A stretch of DNA of 64,000 nucleotides from SIG480 sp045539475. GTDB taxonomy: Bacteria > Bacillota > Clostridia > Oscillospirales > JAAYXM01. Below are positions 25,750 to 34,844 of the stretch, piece by piece. The notes beneath the pieces were generated by a model. That model searched no databases. It was not told where the DNA came from and saw only the letters and a program-made list of their open reading frames with translations. The position numbers and the translations under genes are program-made. The stretch is from assembly GCA_045539475.1 (NCBI GenBank), contig JAZQFJ010000027.1, positions 1-64,000 of the forward strand. The letters run 5' to 3'. Each line of letters opens with the position of its first letter. The stretch's first letter is position 1.

Positions 25750-26610
25750 ATGTGGATTGCCGAAAATTTTGACGATTATAATGTTATAGACTGCGGAGAC
25801 GGCGAAAAGCTTGAACGCTGGGGCGATTATTATCTTGTCCGCCCCGAACCTCAGGCTATATGGTCTTCCCTTAGAGCGCATCCGCGCTGGAAGAAATACG
25901 ACGCGCTTTATTCCCGCTCATCCTCCGGCGGCGGAAGCTGGACGAACAGAACCCTCCCTGCTTCATGGTCAATTAAATACAAGGATCTCACATTTAATTT
26001 AAAGCCGATGAACTTCAAGCACACCGGCATTTTCCCCGAGCAGGCATCAAACTGGGATTTTATTATGGATATGGTCTCAAATGCCGGCAGACCGGTAAAC
26101 GTACTTAATCTCTTTGCTTATACAGGTGCGGCCACCATCGCTGCGGCAAAAGCAGGCGCTTCCGTCTGCCATGTTGATGCGGCACGCGGGATGGTTGCAT
26201 GGGCGCGCGAAAACGCGGCAAGCTCAGGGCTTTCCGATGCGCCTATCCGCTGGATAGTGGATGACTGCGCAAAGTTTGTTGAGCGCGAGATAAGGCGTGG
26301 CAGAAAATACGATGCAATCATTATGGATCCGCCGTCATACGGACGCGGACCTACCGGCGAGATATGGAAGATTGAAAACAACTTGTTTGATTTCGTAAAT
26401 CTCTGCTCAGGCGTGCTTTCGGATGAACCGCTGTTCGTTCTTATAAGCTCGTACACCACGGGGCTTGCTCCGTCTGTTACAAAATATATGGCAGATATGA
26501 TATTCACAAAAAAATACGGCGGGGTAAGCGAATGCGATGAGCTTGGTCTTCCGGTTTCCGAAACCGGACTGTACCTGCCGGCAGGAAGTGCCATGAGGTG
26601 GCACATTTAA
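25750..26610 (+). CDS. Class I SAM-dependent methyltransferase (RlmI/K-like rRNA methyltransferase fold)
   Basis: 286 residues. The SAM site is in LNLFAYTGAATIAAAKAGA near 120. DPPSYGRGPTGE near 197 is the catalytic motif of RNA or small-molecule methyltransferases related to RlmI/RlmK. A preceding beta-rich segment (FNLKPMNFKHTGIFPEQASN) also fits these enzymes, but the PUA domain of RlmI is missing. The true target is unknown. It starts the run ending with the Clp ATPase, and ecfA1 begins 14 bp after its stop. Confidence 0.75.
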   Translation: MWIAENFDDYNVIDCGDGEKLERWGDYYLVRPEPQAIWSSLRAHPRWKKYDALYSRSSSGGGSWTNRTLPASWSIKYKDLTFNLKPMNFKHTGIFPEQASNWDFIMDMVSNAGRPVNVLNLFAYTGAATIAAAKAGASVCHVDAARGMVAWARENAASSGLSDAPIRWIVDDCAKFVEREIRRGRKYDAIIMDPPSYGRGPTGEIWKIENNLFDFVNLCSGVLSDEPLFVLISSYTTGLAPSVTKYMADMIFTKKYGGVSECDELGLPVSETGLYLPAGSAMRWHI

Positions 26611-26624
26611 GAGGTTTTCACGTC

Positions 26625-27470
26625 ATGAAGGATATTATAAAATCGGAAAATCTTACATTCAGATATAACACCGGGGAATCGGGCGGCAAGACTGCCCTTT
26701 CCGAGGTCAACGTTTCCGTCCGCGACGGAGAGTATCTCGCTATTCTCGGTCACAACGGCTCGGGCAAATCCTCGCTTGCAAAGCACTTCAATGCCGTTCT
26801 TCTCCCCTGCGGAGGACGTGTTCTCGTTGACGGTATGGACACACTTTCCGAAGAGCTTCTGTTTGAGATACGCAGAACGTGCGGAATGGTCTTCCAGAAT
26901 CCCGACAACCAGATTGTCGCAACGATAACGGAGGAAGACGTTGCCTTCGGGCCGGAAAATCTCGGTCTTCCGAGAGAAGAAATCCGCAAAAGAGTTGATG
27001 ATGCACTCAAAACAGTTGGTATGTATGAATACCGCGATCATGCACCGCATCTTCTCTCCGGCGGTCAGAAGCAACGCATAGCAATCGCGGGAATCATTGC
27101 AATGCGCCCGCGCTGTATCGTCCTTGACGAGCCGACATCAATGCTTGACCCGTCCGGTCGGCGCGATGTGCTGAGAATAACGCGTGAGCTTAACAAAAAC
27201 CACGGCATCACGATTGTTCTTATTACGCATCATATGAACGAAGCCGCAATGGCAGACAGAATAATAATCATGGACCGCGGAAAACAGGTTTTAGAAGGAA
27301 CTCCAAAAGAGATTTTCCCGCAGACGGAGCTTCTTCACAAGCTTGGGCTTACCGTTCCGCAAACCGTTGAGCTTCTCTCGGAGCTCAACCGAAAAGGCTT
27401 TGATTTGCCGCTTGATAGAATCAGCGTAGAGGAATGTGCCGATGCTATTGCAGAAGCAATCAACAGATAA
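26625..27470 (+). CDS. ecfA1: ECF transporter ATPase EcfA1
   Basis: 281 residues from ATG 26625 (AAGAGG 10 nt upstream); the GTG at 26598 lies in the previous gene. Walker A is GHNGSGKSS near 42, Q-loop VFQNPDNQI near 88, signature LSGGQKQR near 141, Walker B CIVLDEPTSMLD near 163 and the switch His in ITHHM near 197. The FQNPDNQ motif marks EcfA1. With EcfA2 and EcfT it forms the shared energising module for vitamin uptake by S components such as the one at 25056. Confidence 0.93.
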   Translation: MKDIIKSENLTFRYNTGESGGKTALSEVNVSVRDGEYLAILGHNGSGKSSLAKHFNAVLLPCGGRVLVDGMDTLSEELLFEIRRTCGMVFQNPDNQIVATITEEDVAFGPENLGLPREEIRKRVDDALKTVGMYEYRDHAPHLLSGGQKQRIAIAGIIAMRPRCIVLDEPTSMLDPSGRRDVLRITRELNKNHGITIVLITHHMNEAAMADRIIIMDRGKQVLEGTPKEIFPQTELLHKLGLTVPQTVELLSELNRKGFDLPLDRISVEECADAIAEAINR

Positions 27471-27490
27471 AACCGGAGGTATTACGTAAG

Positions 27491-28351
27491 GTGAACGCTA
27501 TAATGAGCATACGGGGACTTTCGCATGTATACAGTCCCAAAACGCCCTTTGAATGTTCTGCTGTAAACGATATAAATCTTGACATCTATCCCGGCGAAAC
27601 GCTCGGGATTATCGGTCATACCGGCTCGGGCAAATCTACGCTCATTTCTCACTTGAACGGCCTTATAAAGCCGTCCTCCGGCAGTATAACTTACTGTGGA
27701 GAGGATATCTTCAAATCAAAAGAGTTTACCCACAGCATCCGCTTTAACGTCGGTCTTGTTCTTCAGTATCCGGAATACCAGCTTTTTGAAGAAACGGTAT
27801 ACAAGGACATTGCCTTCGGCCCCGGTAATATGAAGCTTTCAGCCTCTGAGATTGACGAGCGAGTCCGCGAGGCTGCCCGCTTTGCAGGACTTGACGAATC
27901 GCTTCTTGATTCTTCCCCCTTCGAGCTTTCAGGCGGTCAGAAACGTCGCGTTGCCATTGCGGGAGTTATCGCAATGCGCCCGAAGGTTCTCATTCTCGAT
28001 GAACCGACCGCAGGTCTTGACCCTGTGGGACGCGAGGATTTGCTCCGCCATATACGCGCCTATCGCGACGAGACCGGTGCCGCAATCGTTATTGTTTCTC
28101 ACAGCATGGAGGACGTTGCCTCAATGGCAGACCGTCTTCTCGTTATGAGCGGAGGACGCGTTCTTCTTCAGGGAACGCCTGATGAAGTTTTCTCCCATTC
28201 TGAAATTCTTCTCGATGCAGGACTTGATATTCCGCAAGTCGCGCACATTGCAAATGCACTTCGAGCACGCGGGATAAAGCTTCCCGATGCTATATACACC
28301 GTAAAGCAGGCTGTCTCGGCAATCACTGCACTCGGAGGTGGAAACAAATGA
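27491..28351 (+). CDS. ecfA2: ECF transporter ATPase EcfA2
   Basis: 286 residues from GTG 27491, which has GGAGG 11 nt upstream; an in-frame ATG at 27503 is nearly as likely. Walker A is GHTGSGKST, the Q-loop is LQYPEYQLFEETV as expected for EcfA2, signature ELSGGQKRR, Walker B VLILDEPTAGLD, switch VSHSM. It forms a heterodimer with EcfA1. The stop overlaps the ecfT start by 4 bp, so translation is coupled. Confidence 0.92.
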   Translation: MNAIMSIRGLSHVYSPKTPFECSAVNDINLDIYPGETLGIIGHTGSGKSTLISHLNGLIKPSSGSITYCGEDIFKSKEFTHSIRFNVGLVLQYPEYQLFEETVYKDIAFGPGNMKLSASEIDERVREAARFAGLDESLLDSSPFELSGGQKRRVAIAGVIAMRPKVLILDEPTAGLDPVGREDLLRHIRAYRDETGAAIVIVSHSMEDVASMADRLLVMSGGRVLLQGTPDEVFSHSEILLDAGLDIPQVAHIANALRARGIKLPDAIYTVKQAVSAITALGGGNK

Positions 28352-29172
28352 TAAAAGACGTTGCGCTCGGTCAGTATTTTCCGGGCAACAGCATAATCCA
28401 CCGTCTTGACCCGCGGGTTAAGATAGTTCTCACAATTGCTTATATCATCGCGCTTTTCGTATGTAAAGGCATTATACCTTACTGCATCGTATCTGCACTT
28501 CTCATCACGGTTATCCTTATAACCAAAATAAATCTGCGCCTTATCTTCAAAAGTCTGCGTCCTATTATGATTTTACTGGCATTTACCGCTGTTCTTAACG
28601 TTTTTTACACCAAAAGTGGAGATGTTCTCCTTCAGCTCGGTGCAGTTTCCGTTACGACCGGAGGCGTGGCAACCGCGCTATATATGACGGTAAGGATCAT
28701 TCTTCTTGTCGCAGGAACATTTGTGATGCTTACCTATACCACCTCACCGATAATGCTGACAGACGGTCTTGAAGCTTTACTTTCGCCGTTAAAGAAAGTG
28801 CGTTTTCCCGTCCACGAGCTTTCTATGATGATGTCAATTGCCCTGCGCTTTATTCCCACGCTTATCGAAGAAACAGACAAGATAATGTCTGCGCAGAAAT
28901 CCCGTGGAGCAAGCTTTGAAACAGGAAGCCTTCTTTCCCGCGCACGGGCGCTTGTTCCCATTTTGGTTCCGCTCTTCATAAACGCATTCAAGCGCGCAGA
29001 AGACCTCGCACTTGCAATGGAATGCCGATGCTATCGTGGCGGAGAAGGCCGCGTGAGACTTCGCGTTTTCAAGCTTTCTTCCATTGATATTTATGCATGC
29101 ATTCTTTTTGCTGTCCTGTTTGCGGCAATTGCAGTAATCTCGGCAGGCGTCAGCTTTGGAGTTGTGTTATGA
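28348..29172 (+). CDS. ecfT: ECF transporter transmembrane subunit EcfT
   Basis: 274 residues with hydrophobic segments at about 27-45, 48-62, 70-90, 105-130 and 248-270. The paired coupling-helix motifs are visible as AQKSRGASF near 187 and AMECRCYRGGEGR near 222 (the usual ARG motifs appear as SRG and CRC). LDPRVKIVLTIAYI near 21 is the family start. It joins the ATPases to interchangeable S components. It overlaps ecfA2 and truA by 4 bp each, the common ecfA1-ecfA2-ecfT-truA order of Bacillota. Confidence 0.92.
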   Translation: MIKDVALGQYFPGNSIIHRLDPRVKIVLTIAYIIALFVCKGIIPYCIVSALLITVILITKINLRLIFKSLRPIMILLAFTAVLNVFYTKSGDVLLQLGAVSVTTGGVATALYMTVRIILLVAGTFVMLTYTTSPIMLTDGLEALLSPLKKVRFPVHELSMMMSIALRFIPTLIEETDKIMSAQKSRGASFETGSLLSRARALVPILVPLFINAFKRAEDLALAMECRCYRGGEGRVRLRVFKLSSIDIYACILFAVLFAAIAVISAGVSFGVVL

Positions 29173-29930
29173 GCAGAAATATCGCACTTTCGCTGTCTTA
29201 TGACGGAACAGCGTACCACGGCTGGCAGACTCAGGCAAACGCCGCAAGCGTTCAGTCTTCGCTCAACGCTGCCGTTTCATCTCTCTTTTGCGAGCCGCTC
29301 AAGGTTGTCGGCTGCGGAAGAACAGACACAGGCGTTCATGCAAAAAAATATGTTGCGTCCGTTCGCACCGACTCCGATATTCCGGTATCGCGCATTGCTT
29401 ACGCTTTAAGCTCGCTTTTACCAAAGGATATATCGGTAAAGAACGCATTTGTTGTTCCCGATGATTTTCATCCTGTTCATTCCTGCATTGAAAAGGAATA
29501 TACTTATTATATCAGCAACACGCAGATGCGCGACCCGTTTTCAGAAAGATACTCTCTGCACTACAGATATCCGCTCGATACAGAGCTTCTCTCGCTTGCC
29601 GCATCTCATTTTGTCGGAACCCACGATTTTGCCGCTGTACGAAGCCTCGGCACTCCGGTAAAATCAACGATCCGCACAATATACAAATGCGACGTGACAC
29701 GATGTGGTGATATTGTTTCTTTCACGGTTTCAGCAGACGGATTTTTATACAATATGGCGCGGACAATAGCCGGCACTCTCCTTGATGTTGCGGCAGGAAA
29801 AATCCGTGCCGGTGACATTCCGGAAATACTAGAAAGCGGAGACCGCGGACGTGCGGGTCCTACTGCACCGGCGCACGGTCTGCACATGACAAATGTTATA
29901 TATCCCGAACGCTTCGGAATACAAATATGA
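29169..29930 (+). CDS. truA: tRNA pseudouridine(38-40) synthase TruA
   Basis: 253 residues from ATG 29169, overlapping the ecfT stop by 4 bp; longer in-frame starts lie inside ecfT. The catalytic aspartate is in GCGRTDTGVHA near 55. N-terminal SLSYDGTAYHGWQTQ and the later DGFLYNMARTIAGTLL near 200 are diagnostic. It converts U38-U40 of tRNA anticodon arms to pseudouridine in the cytoplasm. Confidence 0.95.
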   Translation: MSRNIALSLSYDGTAYHGWQTQANAASVQSSLNAAVSSLFCEPLKVVGCGRTDTGVHAKKYVASVRTDSDIPVSRIAYALSSLLPKDISVKNAFVVPDDFHPVHSCIEKEYTYYISNTQMRDPFSERYSLHYRYPLDTELLSLAASHFVGTHDFAAVRSLGTPVKSTIRTIYKCDVTRCGDIVSFTVSADGFLYNMARTIAGTLLDVAAGKIRAGDIPEILESGDRGRAGPTAPAHGLHMTNVIYPERFGIQI

Positions 29931-29948
29931 TTTATTACGGAGGCTTAA

Positions 29949-31088
29949 ATGTCTGCAAAAAGAAAAGGAAGCAAGCACCTTTCAGGTCGTTTTGCCGTAT
30001 TTACAACAATACTGCTTTTTGTTTGCAGTGTCATATTTCTTAATAACCGTATAACCTCGGGCTCGCTTAAGCGGATTTCGTATTGGATATTCAACGGTGT
30101 ACGCGGCGATGCCACAGAAGCGTCAATTGCGTTTGATGCAAACGAGTATAACAAATTCACCTTGGTAAACGGAAACCTCTGTGTTATCTCTCCGGAAAAG
30201 CTTATATCTTACAAGCTTTCCGGCAAATCAACGCTTAATGAAGCTGTTCTTTTGCGTTCACCTGCCGTATCTGCTTCTAAATCACGTTTTGTGGCATATG
30301 ACCTCGGAGGACTTAACTTCTACGTTGCAACGCCGGAAAAGCTTTTATATTCCGGAACATGCGACGCTCAGATTTTAAACATCAGTATGAACAGCTCAGG
30401 TGATTTTACAGTCGTGACGGATGACGATGACTGCAAGTCTTTGGTAACCGTGTACGACTCAAAATTTGAACCGGTTTATAAATTCCATTCTTCAGAAAAA
30501 TACATTTTCGATGCCGCCGTTTCCCCGGGTGGGAAAACTGTTGCAATAGCGGCATACGGAACGACGGACGGAAGCTTTAACGCCGAGCTCCATCTTGGAA
30601 AAACCGCCGAGGATAGCTTTTATGCAACAGTCCCTCTCGGCGCCTCAATGCCGCTTGATATCACTTACAGAAAAGACGGAAAAATCTTCGTTATTTGCAA
30701 CGACAGAAGTCTTCTTCTTGAGGGAAACGGAAACCTGATTTCTGAAATATCTCACGAAGATATGCCGTTAAAAAGCTTTACCGCAGCTGACGGAAAACAC
30801 ATTGCTATTCTTCTTGATAATTATCAGAACGGCGGAAACACAAGGCTTCTACTCGTTTCCGGAAACGGAACCGCAAAGTCTATGGATATTGAGGATGATG
30901 TTTATTCGATATCCTGTGCCGGCGACTATGTGTCTGTGCAGTATGCTGATAAATGCACCGTATATAACGACGAGCTTACTGCAGACAGCGAGTTTATGAT
31001 TCCTGCATCAATCACGCACTGCATTGTAAATTCTGACGGCTCCGTGCTGTCGATAGGCGATAATTTTGCAATGCTTTATGTAGAATAA
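29949..31088 (+). CDS. Membrane-anchored beta-propeller-like protein (DUF5711 type)
   Basis: 379 residues, 18 bp after truA. One membrane segment (about 14-30, FAVFTTILLFVCSVIFLNN) follows a basic N-terminus. The rest is a beta-rich repeat of WD40-like blades such as IYDSKFEPVYKF-type and GGKTVAIAAYGTTDG stretches, predicted outside the membrane. It matches my memory of DUF5711 proteins of Clostridia, whose role is unknown. It is found here next to a CvpA-like protein and pgsA, a common neighbourhood for such proteins. Confidence 0.65.
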   Translation: MSAKRKGSKHLSGRFAVFTTILLFVCSVIFLNNRITSGSLKRISYWIFNGVRGDATEASIAFDANEYNKFTLVNGNLCVISPEKLISYKLSGKSTLNEAVLLRSPAVSASKSRFVAYDLGGLNFYVATPEKLLYSGTCDAQILNISMNSSGDFTVVTDDDDCKSLVTVYDSKFEPVYKFHSSEKYIFDAAVSPGGKTVAIAAYGTTDGSFNAELHLGKTAEDSFYATVPLGASMPLDITYRKDGKIFVICNDRSLLLEGNGNLISEISHEDMPLKSFTAADGKHIAILLDNYQNGGNTRLLLVSGNGTAKSMDIEDDVYSISCAGDYVSVQYADKCTVYNDELTADSEFMIPASITHCIVNSDGSVLSIGDNFAMLYVE

Positions 31089-31110
31089 AATGTTACCGGA
31101 GGTGTTCGGA

Positions 31111-31800
31111 ATGACTTTTACCCCTTTGATTGTTGACCTTGCCGCCGCGGCAATCCTTCTTTTCTCGGCACTGCGCGGAAGAAGCCGCGGACTGATAAAA
31201 ACGCTTGCCGGGATTCTCGCAGTTGTTCTGGCATTTTCCTGTGCCGGTTTTCTCGCAGAGAAGGCAACTCCGTATATTTCAGAAAAATATGTTTCTCCTT
31301 ATATAACCTCGGCAATTGAGCCAAAGAGCGAAGATCTCACTCCGCAGGAAGCTGCATCCGATCCAACTGCCGTCGGCGACCTTTTCCTTGACCTCGGCTT
31401 TTCCGAGAACATCGTGCATGATGCGATTTCGGACTTCACTGCAGCAATGACAAAAAGCATCGCAGAGCCGATTGTCGCAATGACAAACAGCATAGCGTAT
31501 AAAATCACATACTCTGTTCTGTTCGTCATTTTCTTTCTTCTCTCTCTGCTTGTTCTGACGCTTTTATTCAAAATTCTGAACTTAGCGTCAAAAATTCCGG
31601 GAATCAATTTTATAAATAAAACACTCGGACTTATTTTAGGTATTATATTGGGTTATCTTATATTAGTGGCGCTTTCATTCGTAATGCTGAAATTCGGGAT
31701 AGTTCTCACCCCGGAAACAATTGATAAAACCTTCTTATTAAAAAATATACTGAGCTTTTCTCCGATATCGATTCTCTCCGGCTCACTCAAAATGCAGTAA
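31111..31800 (+). CDS. CvpA-family membrane protein
   Basis: 229 residues from ATG 31111, spaced 8 nt from CGGAGG; an ATG at 31090 lies before that site. Hydrophobic segments at about 4-22, 28-52, 130-155 and 165-200 with RGRSRGLIKTLAGILAVVLA near 22 fit the CvpA (colicin V production-like) family. A soluble insert (about 65-125) is rather long. The role of CvpA proteins is unclear; envelope homeostasis has been proposed. Lies between the propeller protein and pgsA. Confidence 0.7.
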   Translation: MTFTPLIVDLAAAAILLFSALRGRSRGLIKTLAGILAVVLAFSCAGFLAEKATPYISEKYVSPYITSAIEPKSEDLTPQEAASDPTAVGDLFLDLGFSENIVHDAISDFTAAMTKSIAEPIVAMTNSIAYKITYSVLFVIFFLLSLLVLTLLFKILNLASKIPGINFINKTLGLILGIILGYLILVALSFVMLKFGIVLTPETIDKTFLLKNILSFSPISILSGSLKMQ

Positions 31801-31841
31801 AAAAAGAATGTCAATTTTATATAAGTCAGGAAGTTAAAAAC

Positions 31842-32390
31842 ATGAATATACCGAATTTATTATCAATCTTCAGAATGTGTCTTGTTCCGGTTTTTGTGGT
31901 TGTCTTTTTCTCCGACAGCCCGCACGCGTATGCCTACGCCGCCGGCGTATATGCACTTGCAGGTATAACCGATGTGCTCGACGGCATTATTGCGCGCAAA
32001 TTCAACCTTATAACTAAGCTCGGCAAAATCCTTGACCCTCTTGCCGACAAAATGATGACAATAACCGTCTTTGTGTGTATATCAATCGCAGGGCTTATCC
32101 CGTGGTGGATAATTGCACTGATATTTGCAAAGGATTTTCTTCAGGTTATGGGCGGAGTGAAGCTCTATAACGAGGTTTCTGCTGTTTTCCAGGCAAATGT
32201 TTTCGGAAAGCTTGCCACTGTCGTTCTCGTCATCGGAGGAATACTCATCCTTCTTTTTGACAAGGTCATTCCTCCCGTTGTTAGAACCGTTTTTGCCTAT
32301 GCGGCGGTAGCCGTATCCTTTCTCGCATTTTTCAGCTACCTCTGCCAGTATCTTAAATTCAAAAAAACACACGATACTACATCGTTTTAA
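31842..32390 (+). CDS. pgsA: CDP-diacylglycerol-glycerol-3-phosphate 3-phosphatidyltransferase
   Basis: 182 residues, the usual size. The CDP-alcohol phosphotransferase motif DG(X)2AR(X)8G(X)3D(X)3D is complete, from DGIIARKFN near 45 to LDPLADKMM near 66. Opening MNIPNLLSIFRMCLVPVFV and several membrane helices fit PgsA. It makes phosphatidylglycerophosphate, the first committed step to phosphatidylglycerol, in the cell membrane. Confidence 0.92.
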   Translation: MNIPNLLSIFRMCLVPVFVVVFFSDSPHAYAYAAGVYALAGITDVLDGIIARKFNLITKLGKILDPLADKMMTITVFVCISIAGLIPWWIIALIFAKDFLQVMGGVKLYNEVSAVFQANVFGKLATVVLVIGGILILLFDKVIPPVVRTVFAYAAVAVSFLAFFSYLCQYLKFKKTHDTTSF

Positions 32391-32435
32391 TAAACAACTA
32401 AAAGTATAATCTATAAAAAGGATTGGTAAACTACT

Positions 32436-34742
32436 ATGCAGCCTACTTTATGCAGCAGATGCAAAAAAAACCTCGCTGTAATATTTATCACAAAGGTCGA
32501 AGGTGACAAGACCACAAGTGAAGGCATCTGCCTTAAATGCGCACGCGAGCTCGGGATAAAGCCCGTCGATGATTTTATGAAAAAAATGGGCATTTCCGAT
32601 GAAGAGCTTGACGCAATGACAGGAGAAATGATGGGTATGCTCGGCGAGTTTAGCGGAGACGAACTTCCCTCCCTTGCCGATGACGCCGCAGCAGAGGATG
32701 CTGACGGAAAAACAGCAACCTTTCCTTTTCTCAACAAGCTTTTCGGTGCTGTTCCCCATCAGCCGGAGCAGCCATCGCACGCCTCCGCACCAACCGGAGC
32801 AGAGCCGCGCAAGGGAGAAAAGAAGCCGCCGAAGTTTAAATTTCTCGACAATTTCTGCATTTCGCTCACAGACCGCGCAAAAAGCGGGAAGCTTGACAGA
32901 ATAGTCGGACGCGACGTTGAAATCGAACGTGTTATCCAAATACTCAACCGCCGTCAAAAAAACAACCCATGCCTTATAGGTGAGCCGGGTGTAGGTAAAA
33001 CGGCGATTGCCGAGGGCCTTGCAATAAAAGTAAGCGAAGGCAGCGTTCCCGCAAAGCTTTGCGACAAGGAAATATACCTTCTTGACCTTACTGCGCTTGT
33101 TGCCGGCACTCAGTTCCGCGGTCAGTTTGAAAGCCGTATGAAAGGGCTTATTGACGATATAAAAAAGAAGGGCAATGTTATTCTTGTTATTGATGAGGTT
33201 CATAACCTCGTCGGTGCAGGCGATGCTGAAGGCTCAATGAACGCGGCAAATATCTTAAAGCCCGCCCTTTCCCGCGGCGAAATTCAGGTTATAGGTGCAA
33301 CCACCTTTACTGAATACAGAAAGCATATCGAAAAGGACAGCGCACTTGAGCGCCGTTTCCAGACGGTTATTGTAAACGAGCCGTCTATTGAAGAAACCGT
33401 AGAAATAATCCGCGGTATCGCGCATTACTACGAAGGCTTCCACTGCGTGCACATAACCGACAAAATAGCACGCCTTGCCGTCACACTTTCCGAGAGGTAT
33501 ATAACAGACCGCTTTCTTCCTGATAAGGCAATCGACTTAATCGACGAAGCTTGTTCTGATTTGAATCTTAAGAGCAAAGCAATCACAGAGCTTGCCCTTG
33601 TTGAGAAGAAACTCCGCGAAATCGAAACAGAGCGTGAGACGCTTCTGTCCGATACGTCTGAGCAGGCGTTTGAACGCCTCGCGCTTTTAAAGAGCGAGGA
33701 ATGCAAGATGAACGAGCGCCGTGAAGAGCTTTCGCAAGAACCCGTTCCTGAGCTTTCGGAAGAGCATCTTGCAAGAGTTATTGAGCTGTGGACAAAGATT
33801 CCGGCATCTGCAATATGCGAAACAGAGTTTAAGCGCTTATCCGAGCTTGAGAGCCGCTTAAAGCGACGCATTATCGGTCAGGATGAGGCTGTCAGCTCTG
33901 TTGCCGCCGCAATAAAGCGCAACCGCGTGGGCATCTCCCCGAAGAGAAAGCCTGTTTCCTTCCTCTTCACCGGCTCCACCGGTGTCGGTAAAACCGAGCT
34001 TGTGAAGTGCCTCGCTTCCGATTTGTTTAACTCTCCCGAATCTCTTATCCGCCTTGACATGTCCGAGTTTATGGAAAAGCATGCTGTGTCAAAGCTTATC
34101 GGCGCACCTCCGGGATACGTCGGCTACGATGAAGCAGGACAGCTTACCGAAAAAATCCGCCGCAAGCCGTATTCAGTTGTCCTCTTCGATGAGATTGAAA
34201 AAGCACACCCGGATGTTCTCAACATTCTTCTGCAGATTCTTGACGACGGACGCATAACAGATGCGCAAGGGCGCGAAGTAAACTTTGAAAACGCGGTTAT
34301 TGTTATGACCTCCAACGCGGGAAGCCAGTTCAAGGGCGGAACGGCAGGATTTAATCACTCTACCACTGAATACAACAAAGAAAAGACGATGAAAGCGCTT
34401 TCTGATTTCTTGCGTCCGGAGTTTATAAACCGCATCGACGAAATTGTTGCATTCAACGCCCTTTCAAAGGAAAACTTCAAGGAAATTGCAAAAATTATGC
34501 TTTCCGACCTCACTGCTTCTCTTCGCGAGAAACAAATCACATTTACGTTTGATGACACACTTCTCGATTATCTCACCAATAAGTCCTTCTCCGAAAAATA
34601 CGGTGCGCGTAATCTTCGCCGTACAATCCAGAAGGAGCTTGAGGACGAGATTGCAAATCTTATAATCGAAAACTTCGACAAAACGGTTTCCGAAATCACC
34701 GTTTCCGTAACGGATGAAAAAGTGAATATATCCATTGCATAA
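32436..34742 (+). CDS. ClpE/ClpC-like AAA+ unfoldase with N-terminal zinc finger
   Basis: 768 residues. Residues 4-40 hold CSRCKK and CLKCAREL, the four-cysteine finger of ClpE and McsA; the Clp N repeat domain of ClpC is absent. AAA+ domain 1 has GEPGVGKTA near 183 and VIDEVHNLVGAG. A coiled middle domain (about 385-460) is followed by AAA+ domain 2 with TGSTGVGKTE near 513 and FDEIEKAHPDV. The unit should unfold substrates for ClpP or disaggregate proteins. A ClpE-type role is favoured by the finger and the length. It ends the plus-strand operon. No ctsR or CtsR-box was noted upstream. Confidence 0.85.
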   Translation: MQPTLCSRCKKNLAVIFITKVEGDKTTSEGICLKCARELGIKPVDDFMKKMGISDEELDAMTGEMMGMLGEFSGDELPSLADDAAAEDADGKTATFPFLNKLFGAVPHQPEQPSHASAPTGAEPRKGEKKPPKFKFLDNFCISLTDRAKSGKLDRIVGRDVEIERVIQILNRRQKNNPCLIGEPGVGKTAIAEGLAIKVSEGSVPAKLCDKEIYLLDLTALVAGTQFRGQFESRMKGLIDDIKKKGNVILVIDEVHNLVGAGDAEGSMNAANILKPALSRGEIQVIGATTFTEYRKHIEKDSALERRFQTVIVNEPSIEETVEIIRGIAHYYEGFHCVHITDKIARLAVTLSERYITDRFLPDKAIDLIDEACSDLNLKSKAITELALVEKKLREIETERETLLSDTSEQAFERLALLKSEECKMNERREELSQEPVPELSEEHLARVIELWTKIPASAICETEFKRLSELESRLKRRIIGQDEAVSSVAAAIKRNRVGISPKRKPVSFLFTGSTGVGKTELVKCLASDLFNSPESLIRLDMSEFMEKHAVSKLIGAPPGYVGYDEAGQLTEKIRRKPYSVVLFDEIEKAHPDVLNILLQILDDGRITDAQGREVNFENAVIVMTSNAGSQFKGGTAGFNHSTTEYNKEKTMKALSDFLRPEFINRIDEIVAFNALSKENFKEIAKIMLSDLTASLREKQITFTFDDTLLDYLTNKSFSEKYGARNLRRTIQKELEDEIANLIIENFDKTVSEITVSVTDEKVNISIA

Positions 34743-34748
34743 AAATCG

Positions 34749-34780
34749 AGTAGGGGTTGCAACAAGGCAGCCCCTACTTT
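34749..34780 (+). terminator. Terminator of the plus-strand operon
   Basis: GTAGGGG-TGC pairs with GCA-CCCCTAC around a short loop just after the Clp stop, followed by TTTATCTT. The region 34743-34844 otherwise holds nothing visible. Confidence 0.6.
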
Positions 34781-34844
34781 ATCTTCGCTTCTATCGGCAT
34801 TCATTAACAAAACACCTATTTTGATTTACAGTGCTTAGCTACAT

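Noticed and set aside
26598..26624. Upstream GTG start for ecfA1
   Set aside because: It lies inside the methyltransferase gene and lacks a ribosome site; ATG 26625 fits the family start.
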